Shown piece after piece: positions 15,038 to 22,210 of a stretch of DNA of 64,000 nucleotides. This stretch comes from Marinobacter maritimus. GTDB taxonomy: Bacteria; Pseudomonadota; Gammaproteobacteria; Pseudomonadales; Oleiphilaceae. The DNA is taken from the NCBI RefSeq assembly GCF_007671675.1, contig NZ_VCGW01000001.1, positions 620,001 through 684,000 of the forward strand, read 5' to 3'. A program made the translations under genes and the position numbers. The first letter of the stretch is position 1; each line of letters opens with the position of its first letter. Under the pieces are notes generated by a model, which was given only the letters and a program-made list of their open reading frames with translations, did not search any database and was not told the DNA's origin.

Positions 15038-16663
15038 ATGGAAAATATGTTTGAGCTTGGGCTCGATAAGGTAGAGGCGAACTATACGCCTTTGACACCA
15101 ATCACCTTTATTCAGCGGACAGCCCTGGCGCACCCAACGCGCACAGCGGTTATCCACGGTAGCATCCGTCGCAATTGGGCTGAAACCTATGAGCGCTGTC
15201 TGAAAATGGCATCCGCTCTGCGAAAACTCGGTGTTCGTAAAGGGGACACGGTTGCAGCGCTGTTGCCGAACATCCCTGAAATGCTGGAGTTGCATTTTGC
15301 GGTTCCGATGATCGGCGCCGTCTTGAATGCTCAGAACACCCGGCTTGATTCAAACACCATGACGTTCATGCTTAATCACGGTAGAGCCAAGGTATTTTTT
15401 ACCGATAAAGAATACAGCGACCGTTCCCGTGCTGCCCTTATCGGTTGTGACGCCAGGCCGATTGTCATTGACGTTGATGATCCCAACTTCGACGGCGGTG
15501 AGCTGATTGGCAAGATGACGTATGACACTTTGTTGGCAACCGGCGATGACGACTTTCAATGGGATATGCCAGACGATGAGTGGCAGGCCATTGCCCTGAA
15601 TTACACATCAGGTACAACTGGCAACCCTAAAGGCGTTGTGTACCACCACCGCGGTGCCAATCTGAATGCCATGAGTAACATTATTGGCTTCGGCCTGCCA
15701 TCAGGGGCAGTTTATCTGTGGACGTTACCGATGTTCCATTGCAACGGCTGGTGCTACCCCTGGGCGGTCACGGCTGTGGCGGGGACGCATGTGTGCCTGC
15801 GCTCGCCACAACCGAGGGATATCTATGAAGCCCTGGCAGAGTATGGCGTGACGCACTTCTGTGCCGCACCGGTTGTGATGAACATGATGATTAATGCGCC
15901 TGATGAGCATAAGAAGCCATTCAGCCAGCATGTTACGGCGGCAACTGGTGGTGCGGCGCCCCCAGCTGCCACGATTGAAGCGATGGAAGCTATGGGTGTT
16001 GAGGTGGTTCACCTATACGGTTTGACGGAAACCTATGGTCCAAGCCTGATTTGTGAATTCCAGGACGAATGGACGTCCATGGATGCCAAAAACAAAGCCG
16101 CCAAGATGGCTCGTCAGGGAATCCTTTCATTGTCCATGACGGACATGATGGTGGCCGACCCTGTAACGTCTGAGCCCGTACCTAAAAACGGCATGACGAT
16201 TGGTGAGCTGTTTGTCCGTGGTAACTCTGTGATGAAGGGGTACCTCAATAACCCGGAAGAAACCGCTAAAGCGTTTAGTGGTGGATGGTTCCGTACCGGC
16301 GACTTGGGCGTGTGGCATAGCGATGGTTATGTGGAAATAAAAGACCGCTCTAAAGACATCATCATTTCCGGTGGAGAGAACATTTCGACCCTCGAAGTTG
16401 AAAGTACACTCTACGATCATCCTGCGGTACTGGAAACCGCTGTCGTGGCAGCGCCTGATGATCACTGGGGCGAAGTTCCCTGTGCATTCATTACGCTTAA
16501 ACCCGGCAATGATGGCCTGACGGAAGCCGATATTGTGGCGCATTGCAGAGCAAACCTTGCGGGCTTCAAGGTACCCAGAAAAATCCTTTTTGTGGATGAT
16601 TTACCGAAGACATCGACCGGAAAATTGCAAAAGCATATGTTGAGGAATCAACTGACCTTATAA
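15038..16663 (+). CDS. AMP-forming acyl-CoA synthetase (AlkK/DmdB/AAE-like)
   Basis: A 541-residue member of the acyl-adenylate-forming superfamily that activates a carboxylic acid with ATP and CoA. The P-loop motif YTSGTTGNPKG is at 189-199, the A4-type LYGLTETYG at about 327, the GWFRTGDLG hinge region near 418, and catalytic Lys529 in TSTGKLQKH. The PMFHCNGWC block is typical of the medium/short-chain group that includes AlkK, plant AAE enzymes and 3-methylmercaptopropionate-CoA ligases. An AGAGG ribosome site precedes the ATG. It is probably cotranscribed with the permease. It would supply the acyl-CoA for the nearby dehydrogenase and hydratase. Substrate not determined. Confidence 0.9.
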   Translation: MENMFELGLDKVEANYTPLTPITFIQRTALAHPTRTAVIHGSIRRNWAETYERCLKMASALRKLGVRKGDTVAALLPNIPEMLELHFAVPMIGAVLNAQNTRLDSNTMTFMLNHGRAKVFFTDKEYSDRSRAALIGCDARPIVIDVDDPNFDGGELIGKMTYDTLLATGDDDFQWDMPDDEWQAIALNYTSGTTGNPKGVVYHHRGANLNAMSNIIGFGLPSGAVYLWTLPMFHCNGWCYPWAVTAVAGTHVCLRSPQPRDIYEALAEYGVTHFCAAPVVMNMMINAPDEHKKPFSQHVTAATGGAAPPAATIEAMEAMGVEVVHLYGLTETYGPSLICEFQDEWTSMDAKNKAAKMARQGILSLSMTDMMVADPVTSEPVPKNGMTIGELFVRGNSVMKGYLNNPEETAKAFSGGWFRTGDLGVWHSDGYVEIKDRSKDIIISGGENISTLEVESTLYDHPAVLETAVVAAPDDHWGEVPCAFITLKPGNDGLTEADIVAHCRANLAGFKVPRKILFVDDLPKTSTGKLQKHMLRNQLTL

Positions 16664-16964
16664 AACGTGCGCTGGTTTTAGTGCTATGACGACATTCCCC
16701 TGGCCAGTGCCGGGGGTTTTTCGTAGCGCCAGTATAAATTATATATGGGAAGAGAGATCGGAACCCGGACACTTCCGGAGATCATGATAGGTGGGTTACG
16801 CACATTGACGAGCGGAATGTTGTTGATCATAAGTAGGCAATGATATCTCATGATGTGTTTATGAAGGCTTGATCGGCTTGATGGCTATATCTCATGAAGA
16901 TTTTACCTTGCCGGCGCTCGTCGCCATGAGTAACCACAATCGACGTTTTTGATGAGGTGATGCA
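16664..16964. other. Intergenic region between the acyl-CoA synthetase and lipoprotein genes
   Basis: A 301-bp stretch without a gene. It holds the synthetase terminator at 16697-16721, an AT-rich TATAAATTATATA patch near 16732-16745, and two exact copies of ATATCTCATGA (16843-16853 and 16887-16897) spaced 44 bp apart, about four helical turns. The repeats lie upstream of the lipoprotein gene and may be operators for it. Confidence 0.5.
16697..16721 (+). terminator. Intrinsic terminator after the acyl-CoA synthetase gene
   Basis: An 8-bp stem CCCCTGGC/GCCGGGGG (one T-G pair) with loop CAGT, followed by five T residues. It ends the permease-synthetase transcript. Confidence 0.8.
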
Positions 16965-17852
16965 TTGGTTAACAAAATATTTCTGCTGGCTTTACTGGCG
17001 AGTATCTGGTTGTTTTCAGGGTGTTATTCCGGAAGCGATTCCGGCAGTTCGGGCGAGACCTCCAGCGCACAGAAAAAAACTGCCAGTGATATTTCCCTTG
17101 TTCTGAAACCTGCGCAGCTGGATTGGGTTGGCCAGAAAATATTTCAGAACGAATGTGCGGGACAGTTTCAGTGTCTTGTCCACTGGAACGATGGTGAAGC
17201 GTTCCCGTCTCTGGGCATTGGCCATTTTATCTGGTATCCGGAAGGCGTAAACGAACGATTTACAGAAAGCTTTCCTGCGCTGATTGAATACATGAAGCAG
17301 CGTCAGATGAATATCCCCCTGTGGTTAAGGGAGCTGGAGCCATTTGATTCTCCTTGGCCAGACAAGTCAGCTTTCGAGACGGTTGAAAATTCTGTCAGAG
17401 TCGCCGAGCTTCGCGAGTTTTTAGCGGGGACCCAGGGAATTCAGGCGGAGTTTATTGTTCGACGCGCGCAATCCTCACTTGCCGAGATTGTCGAATCTGT
17501 ACCGGAAAATCGCAGGGCACAAATGAAAACCGATCTTCAGGCCCTGGGTTCTTCTCCTGGAGGAGTTTACGCCTTGTTAGACTACGTAAATTTCAAGGGG
17601 GAGGGCCTTTCAGATTCAGAACGCTATAACGGGGAGGGCTGGGGACTCCGGCAAGTACTTCTGGCCATGGAGCAAAACCCCGAGGTGTCCGCTTTGGACC
17701 GGTTCCGGGATGCGGCCGCAAGGGTCCTCACCAGAAGGGCCGAAAATGCCGTGAATCCGATCGAAAAAAACCGTTGGCTGAAAGGTTGGCTCAAGCGCCT
17801 GGAAACTTATAAGCAACCGGCTGGTGAATTCAGTTCCGTAAAAAATAGCTGA
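16965..17852 (+). CDS. Putative lipoprotein with a lysozyme-like motif, function unknown
   Basis: A 295-residue protein starting at TTG (GAGG ribosome site at 16954-16957). An N-terminal hydrophobic segment ends in the lipobox LFSGC with Cys20, followed by a Ser/Gly-rich linker, so it is probably a lipoprotein. After residue 55 it carries a domain with IFQNECAG and SLGIGHFIWYPEG. The glutamate followed by a GIGH block is reminiscent of lysozyme-fold muramidases. The remaining sequence is helical with many Arg/Glu residues. I do not recognise a named family. It stands alone between the acyl-CoA cluster and the amino-acid transporter and may act on or near peptidoglycan. Confidence 0.7.
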   Translation: MVNKIFLLALLASIWLFSGCYSGSDSGSSGETSSAQKKTASDISLVLKPAQLDWVGQKIFQNECAGQFQCLVHWNDGEAFPSLGIGHFIWYPEGVNERFTESFPALIEYMKQRQMNIPLWLRELEPFDSPWPDKSAFETVENSVRVAELREFLAGTQGIQAEFIVRRAQSSLAEIVESVPENRRAQMKTDLQALGSSPGGVYALLDYVNFKGEGLSDSERYNGEGWGLRQVLLAMEQNPEVSALDRFRDAAARVLTRRAENAVNPIEKNRWLKGWLKRLETYKQPAGEFSSVKNS

Positions 17853-18006
17853 TGAAAATTAGTTGTTTTTCTGAACCTTGTCTATCTTGTAGTGACATGT
17901 AACTGTGCTGCTTTATCTGTGGTGTGTTGCGTTGCAATACATACAAAATTTTGGCGTGGGCTCATGGTTTCAGGTAAACAACTAAAAATCGTTCGGAGAA
18001 ACAACA

Positions 18007-19032
18007 ATGAAAAGAATGATATCGGCAGCCATTGGCATCGCGTTTGTTGCGGGTGCACTCTCGACCACAAGCGTTCACGCGGCCACAACTCTGGAAAGCG
18101 TGAAAGCAAAAGGCCACCTGCAGTGTGGTGTGACCAGTGGTCTCCCCGGGTTCTCGCAGCCAGATGAAAAAGGCAGCTGGACGGGTATTGATGTGGACAC
18201 CTGTCGGGCAGTAGCCGCAGCTGTCTTCGGAGACGCCAAAGCGGTTGAGTTTACACCCCTGACCGCCAAGGAGCGTTTTACCGCGCTGCAGTCAGGCGAA
18301 ATTGACGTTCTGTCCAGAAACACGACCTGGACGCTCACACGCGATGTTTCCCTTGGGCTTAACTTCGCTGGCGTAAATTATTACGACGGGCAAGGGTTTC
18401 TGGTTAACAATGACATTGGCGTAGACGATGCAGAGCAGCTCGACGGCGCCACCGTGTGCATCCAGTCAGGCACGACGTCCGAACTGAACCTCGCGGATTA
18501 TTTCCGGGCCAAGGGCATGGAATTCAAGCCGATCGTGTTTGATACATCTGAGCAGACTGTCCAGGGTTTTGCTGCGGGTCGCTGTGATGTGCTGACGTCC
18601 GATCGTTCCCAGCTCGCGGCTTTGCGCTCCAAGCTTGCCGATCCCAGCTCCGCGAAGATTCTGCCCAATACGATTTCAAAGGAGCCCCTCGGCCCTGTTG
18701 TTCGTCAAGGTGATGATCAGTGGTTCAACATCGTCAAATGGGTGTTGTTTGCCCAGATCAACGCTGAGGAACTGGGAATTACCATGGATAACGCAGGCGA
18801 GATGCTGAAGTCGGATAACCCGAACGTCCAGCGCTTGTTGGGAACGGATGGCGACATGGGCGCTAAGCTGGGGCTGCCGGATGATTTCGGTCTTGCCATT
18901 GTGAAGCAGGTTGGCAACTACGGCGAAATGTACGACCGCAACGTGGGACCTGATACGGCGCTTGGTCTAGAGCGAGGGATCAACGCCCTCTGGACAAACG
19001 GCGGTATCCTCTACGCGCCGCCAGTACGCTGA
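18007..19032 (+). CDS. aapJ: General L-amino acid ABC transporter, substrate-binding protein
   Basis: A 341-residue periplasmic binding protein. The N-terminus has a Lys/Arg start, a hydrophobic core and a VHA-A cleavage site near residue 24, then the AapJ-type mature start (TTLESVKAKGHLQCGVTSGLPGFS). Conserved family blocks include RFTALQSGEIDVLSRNTTWT and GTTSELNLADYF. AapJ binds a broad range of L-amino acids and delivers them to AapQM. The gene heads the aapJQMP operon, and a GGAGAAACAAC ribosome site precedes the ATG. The identification is firm by sequence and gene order. Confidence 0.95.
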   Translation: MKRMISAAIGIAFVAGALSTTSVHAATTLESVKAKGHLQCGVTSGLPGFSQPDEKGSWTGIDVDTCRAVAAAVFGDAKAVEFTPLTAKERFTALQSGEIDVLSRNTTWTLTRDVSLGLNFAGVNYYDGQGFLVNNDIGVDDAEQLDGATVCIQSGTTSELNLADYFRAKGMEFKPIVFDTSEQTVQGFAAGRCDVLTSDRSQLAALRSKLADPSSAKILPNTISKEPLGPVVRQGDDQWFNIVKWVLFAQINAEELGITMDNAGEMLKSDNPNVQRLLGTDGDMGAKLGLPDDFGLAIVKQVGNYGEMYDRNVGPDTALGLERGINALWTNGGILYAPPVR

Positions 19033-19048
19033 TATCTGAAAAGCTATG

Positions 19049-19072
19049 CCGGGGCGCCCAAATGGGTCCCGG
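19049..19072 (+). promoter_or_regulatory. Intercistronic hairpin between aapJ and aapQ
   Basis: CCGGG (19049-19053) pairs with CCCGG (19068-19072), and an inner CCC (19057-19059) pairs with GGG (19064-19066) around an AAAT loop. It has no T-run. Such hairpins after a binding-protein gene usually protect the upstream message and lower downstream expression, giving more binding protein than permease. Confidence 0.55.
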
Positions 19073-19120
19073 TGTTTACTCTGAAGCTGTTTAATGCAGG
19101 GAAGCTTTTCAGGACAAGGC

Positions 19121-20308
19121 ATGAAAAAACAATCGATTGATTCCAAATCCGCCAGGCCTAAACCCTGGTACGACCCCCGCGTCCGAGCGCTGTTTTTCCA
19201 GGTTATTACACTGGCTGTCGTGTTCTGGGCGGGCTGGGTTCTGATTGACAATACTCTCTCGAATATGGAAAGCCGTGGCATCAGCACCGGTTTCGGATTC
19301 CTTGATGAGACTGCGGGCTTCGGCATCATCATGCACCTGGTGCCTTTTGACGCAACCATGTCTTACGGACGCACATTCTGGGTGGGTTTGACCAATACTC
19401 TCTTGGTGTCGGCCATGGGTGTCGTTGCTGCGACCATCATTGGGTTCCTGGTTGGCGTTGCACGCCTGTCGAGTAACTGGCTGGTGGCGAAAATCGCGCT
19501 GGTCTATATCGAAGTCATTCGCAATATCCCGCTTTTGCTGCAAATATTTTTTTGGTACTTCGCTGTGCTCGCCAGCCTGCCAGCGCCACGACAGAGTGTG
19601 GAGATTGGCGGTGCATTCTTCCTGAATAACCGGGGACTGTATTTGCCCGGGCCGGTAACCCAGGACGGCTTTGGGTTGGTTTGGGGAGCAGTTCTGGTGG
19701 CCATTGCGGCGGTTTTCGGTCTGCGGAACTGGGCCAAAAAACGTCAGAAAGCGAGCGGCCAGATCTTTCCGACAGTCAAGGTGAGCATCGCGGTTTTGGT
19801 CCTTTTACCGCTCGTCGCGTTCCTTATGGCGGGCCAACCTCTGGAATGGGACTTGCCTGCATTGAAAGGGTTCAATTTTGGAGGGGGCATTTCGCTGATC
19901 CCTGAGTTGGCCGCCCTGTGGGTTGCGCTCTCGCTTTACACAGCGAGCTTTATTGCGGAAATCGTTCGCTCGGGCATTCTGGCGGTTAGCAAGGGGCAAA
20001 CAGAGGCATCCAAGGCCCTTGGCCTGCCAAATGGCCTGACTCTGAGGCTGATTGTTATCCCCCAGGCGATGCGGGTAATTATTCCTCCGCTCACCAGCCA
20101 GTACCTGAACCTCGTCAAAAATTCCTCACTGGCGACAGCTATCGGTTACCCGGATCTGGTTTCTGTATTTATGGGCACCACCCTGAATCAGACGGGCCAG
20201 GCGGTGGAGGTTGTTGCCATTACGATGGGTGTATACCTGACGATCAGTCTACTGATTTCACTGCTCATGAACGTGTATAACCGAGCTGCGGAGATCAAGG
20301 AGCGATGA
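19121..20308 (+). CDS. aapQ: General L-amino acid ABC transporter, permease AapQ
   Basis: A 395-residue inner-membrane permease of the polar amino acid family. I chose the ATG at 19121 (AGGACAAGG ribosome site) over an upstream in-frame ATG at 19094. It has about eight membrane helices, and the EAA loop (SKGQTEASKALGLPNGLTLRLIVIPQAMR) is near residues 295-325, where it contacts the ATPase. The long N-terminal part before the core permease domain is typical of AapQ compared with HisQ-like permeases. Its stop overlaps the start of aapM, which indicates translational coupling. Confidence 0.94.
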   Translation: MKKQSIDSKSARPKPWYDPRVRALFFQVITLAVVFWAGWVLIDNTLSNMESRGISTGFGFLDETAGFGIIMHLVPFDATMSYGRTFWVGLTNTLLVSAMGVVAATIIGFLVGVARLSSNWLVAKIALVYIEVIRNIPLLLQIFFWYFAVLASLPAPRQSVEIGGAFFLNNRGLYLPGPVTQDGFGLVWGAVLVAIAAVFGLRNWAKKRQKASGQIFPTVKVSIAVLVLLPLVAFLMAGQPLEWDLPALKGFNFGGGISLIPELAALWVALSLYTASFIAEIVRSGILAVSKGQTEASKALGLPNGLTLRLIVIPQAMRVIIPPLTSQYLNLVKNSSLATAIGYPDLVSVFMGTTLNQTGQAVEVVAITMGVYLTISLLISLLMNVYNRAAEIKER

Positions 20309-21393
20309 TGACTGAATCGACGATTAAACCACCCAAAAAGAACCTTGGGCCGGTCAAGTGGATGCGTACGCACCTGTTTTCCAGCTGGTACAACACCTTG
20401 CTGACCCTGGTAGTTGGCTACCTGCTGGTCACCAGTGTTGGGCCTTTGGTGAGTTGGGTGTTTCTGGACGCCACCTTCCAGGGCTCCGGCCCGGGGGATT
20501 GTGTGGGGGAGGGCGCTTGCTGGCTGTTTGTAAATCAACGCCTGAATTTCTTTATCTATGGTTTCTACCCCGACGAGCTCCAATGGCGGGTCGATATCAT
20601 GTTTGCACTGTTGGCTCTCGCGTTCGTGCCTCAATTTATAGAGGGGTTCCCCGGTCGTAAATGGCTAGGAATTTTCGGTATGACCGGCTTGCCGATAATC
20701 GGCTACGTGCTGATCCCGGGAGGCATTCTGGGGCTGGAAGAGGTGGAAAGCTCAAAGTGGGGCGGCCTCATGCTCACACTCATCCTGGCCTATATCGGAA
20801 TCCTGGCCTCCCTGCCTATCGGGATTCTGCTTGCCATCGGGCGCCGATCGGACATGCCTATTATTCGCGGCCTCTGCGTGGTGTTCATCGAAGTCTGGCG
20901 GGCCGTACCGCTGATTACGGTGTTGTTCATGGCCTCAGTAATGCTGCCATTGTTTCTTCCGGAGGGGATAAGCTTCGAGAAGCTCGTACGGGCATTGATC
21001 GGCATTACTTTATGGCAGTCGGCTTACATGGCAGAGGTAATAAGGGGCGGGCTTCAGGCTATCCCTAGAGGGCAGTATGAGGCGGCTGGCGCCTTGGGCC
21101 TTGGCTATTGGCGCAAGATGGGGTTGGTTATTCTGCCCCAGGCATTGAAGCTGGTTATTCCCGGGATCGTGAATACCTTCATATCGCTGTTCAAGGACAC
21201 CACCCTGGTGCTGATTATTGGCCTGTTCGATATTCTCGGCGCGGTTCAGTCAACGATTGCAGACCCGGCCTGGCAAAACGTCGCGATAGAGGGCTATGTC
21301 TTCGTGGCCTTCTGTTTCTGGGTGTTCTGTTTCGGGATTTCCCGCTACAGCCAGAACCTCGAACGCAAACTCGATACCGGCCACAAAACCTGA
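20305..21393 (+). CDS. aapM: General L-amino acid ABC transporter, permease AapM
   Basis: A 362-residue second permease of the Aap system, with about eight membrane helices and an EAA loop ([29 protein letters not shown]) near residue 255-283. The ATGATG at 20305-20310 gives two possible starts one codon apart, and AAGGAG at 20297-20302 serves either. The first overlaps the aapQ stop codon. It pairs with AapQ to form the membrane channel, and the ATPase gene follows after 10 bp. Confidence 0.94.
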   Translation: MMTESTIKPPKKNLGPVKWMRTHLFSSWYNTLLTLVVGYLLVTSVGPLVSWVFLDATFQGSGPGDCVGEGACWLFVNQRLNFFIYGFYPDELQWRVDIMFALLALAFVPQFIEGFPGRKWLGIFGMTGLPIIGYVLIPGGILGLEEVESSKWGGLMLTLILAYIGILASLPIGILLAIGRRSDMPIIRGLCVVFIEVWRAVPLITVLFMASVMLPLFLPEGISFEKLVRALIGITLWQSAYMAEVIRGGLQAIPRGQYEAAGALGLGYWRKMGLVILPQALKLVIPGIVNTFISLFKDTTLVLIIGLFDILGAVQSTIADPAWQNVAIEGYVFVAFCFWVFCFGISRYSQNLERKLDTGHKT

Positions 21394-21403
21394 TGGTAAA
21401 ACT

Positions 21404-22183
21404 ATGACACAACAATTCGAATCTGCAGAAACTCAGGCTGAAAAAAAGCCGGGCATTATCCGTGTGGAAGGTATGCACAAGTGGTACGGCGACTTTCACG
21501 TGCTCAAAGACCTCAACCTGGCTGTTGATCAGGGCGAGCGAATCGTAATCTGTGGCCCATCCGGCTCAGGGAAATCGACGTTTATCCGGTGCATCAATCG
21601 CCTTGAAGAGCATCAACAGGGTAAGATCATTGTAGATGACGTTGAGCTTACCGATGATGTCCGTCACATAGACAGCGTGCGCCGGGAAGTGGGCATGGTG
21701 TTTCAACACTTTAATCTGTTTCCTCACCTCACCGTGCTTGAAAACTGCTGTCTTTCGCCGATATGGGTGCGCAAGCTGCCTCGTCGGGAAGCTGAAGCAG
21801 CTGCCATGGAGTACCTTGAGCGGGTAAAGATACCGGATCAGGCTACCAAGTATCCCGGGCAGCTATCAGGTGGCCAGCAACAGCGTGTGGCCATTGCCAG
21901 GGCTTTATGTATGAAGCCCAAAATCATGTTGTTTGATGAGCCCACGTCGGCGCTCGACCCGGAGATGATCAAAGAAGTTCTCGACGTTATGATCGAGCTC
22001 GCCGGTAGCGGCATGACCATGATCTGTGTGACCCATGAAATGGGTTTTGCCAAAACGGTTGCGGACCGCGTGATCTTCATGGACGCCGGCGAGATTGTCG
22101 AAGAGGCTCCGCCTACGGAATTTTTCAGCAACCCCAAAGAACCTCGCACCCAAAAGTTTCTGCAACAGATTCTGCAGCATTAA
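21404..22183 (+). CDS. aapP: General L-amino acid ABC transporter, ATP-binding protein AapP
   Basis: A 259-residue ABC ATPase with Walker [10 protein letters not shown] near residue 48, Q-loop [11 protein letters not shown], signature LSGGQQQR and Walker [14 protein letters not shown] followed by the switch His in CVTHEMGFA. The ATG at 21404 is chosen because an in-frame extension back to 21296 would overlap the end of aapM by 98 bp and is not conserved in type. It energises amino-acid import through AapQM. It is the last gene of the operon and converges with the channel gene 27 bp away. No terminator is visible in that gap. Confidence 0.95.
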   Translation: MTQQFESAETQAEKKPGIIRVEGMHKWYGDFHVLKDLNLAVDQGERIVICGPSGSGKSTFIRCINRLEEHQQGKIIVDDVELTDDVRHIDSVRREVGMVFQHFNLFPHLTVLENCCLSPIWVRKLPRREAEAAAMEYLERVKIPDQATKYPGQLSGGQQQRVAIARALCMKPKIMLFDEPTSALDPEMIKEVLDVMIELAGSGMTMICVTHEMGFAKTVADRVIFMDAGEIVEEAPPTEFFSNPKEPRTQKFLQQILQH

Positions 22184-22210
22184 CGAACAGGAACTTGGGC
22201 GAGATGCACC

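Noticed and set aside
17921..17935. A possible sigma-54 promoter upstream of aapJ (GG...GC pattern)
   Set aside because: The distance between the GG and GC pairs is 11 bases instead of 10, and the flanking bases fit the consensus poorly.
17892..18167. A plus-strand frame overlapping the start of aapJ
   Set aside because: It is out of frame with aapJ, and aapJ has a clear signal peptide and ribosome site at 18007.
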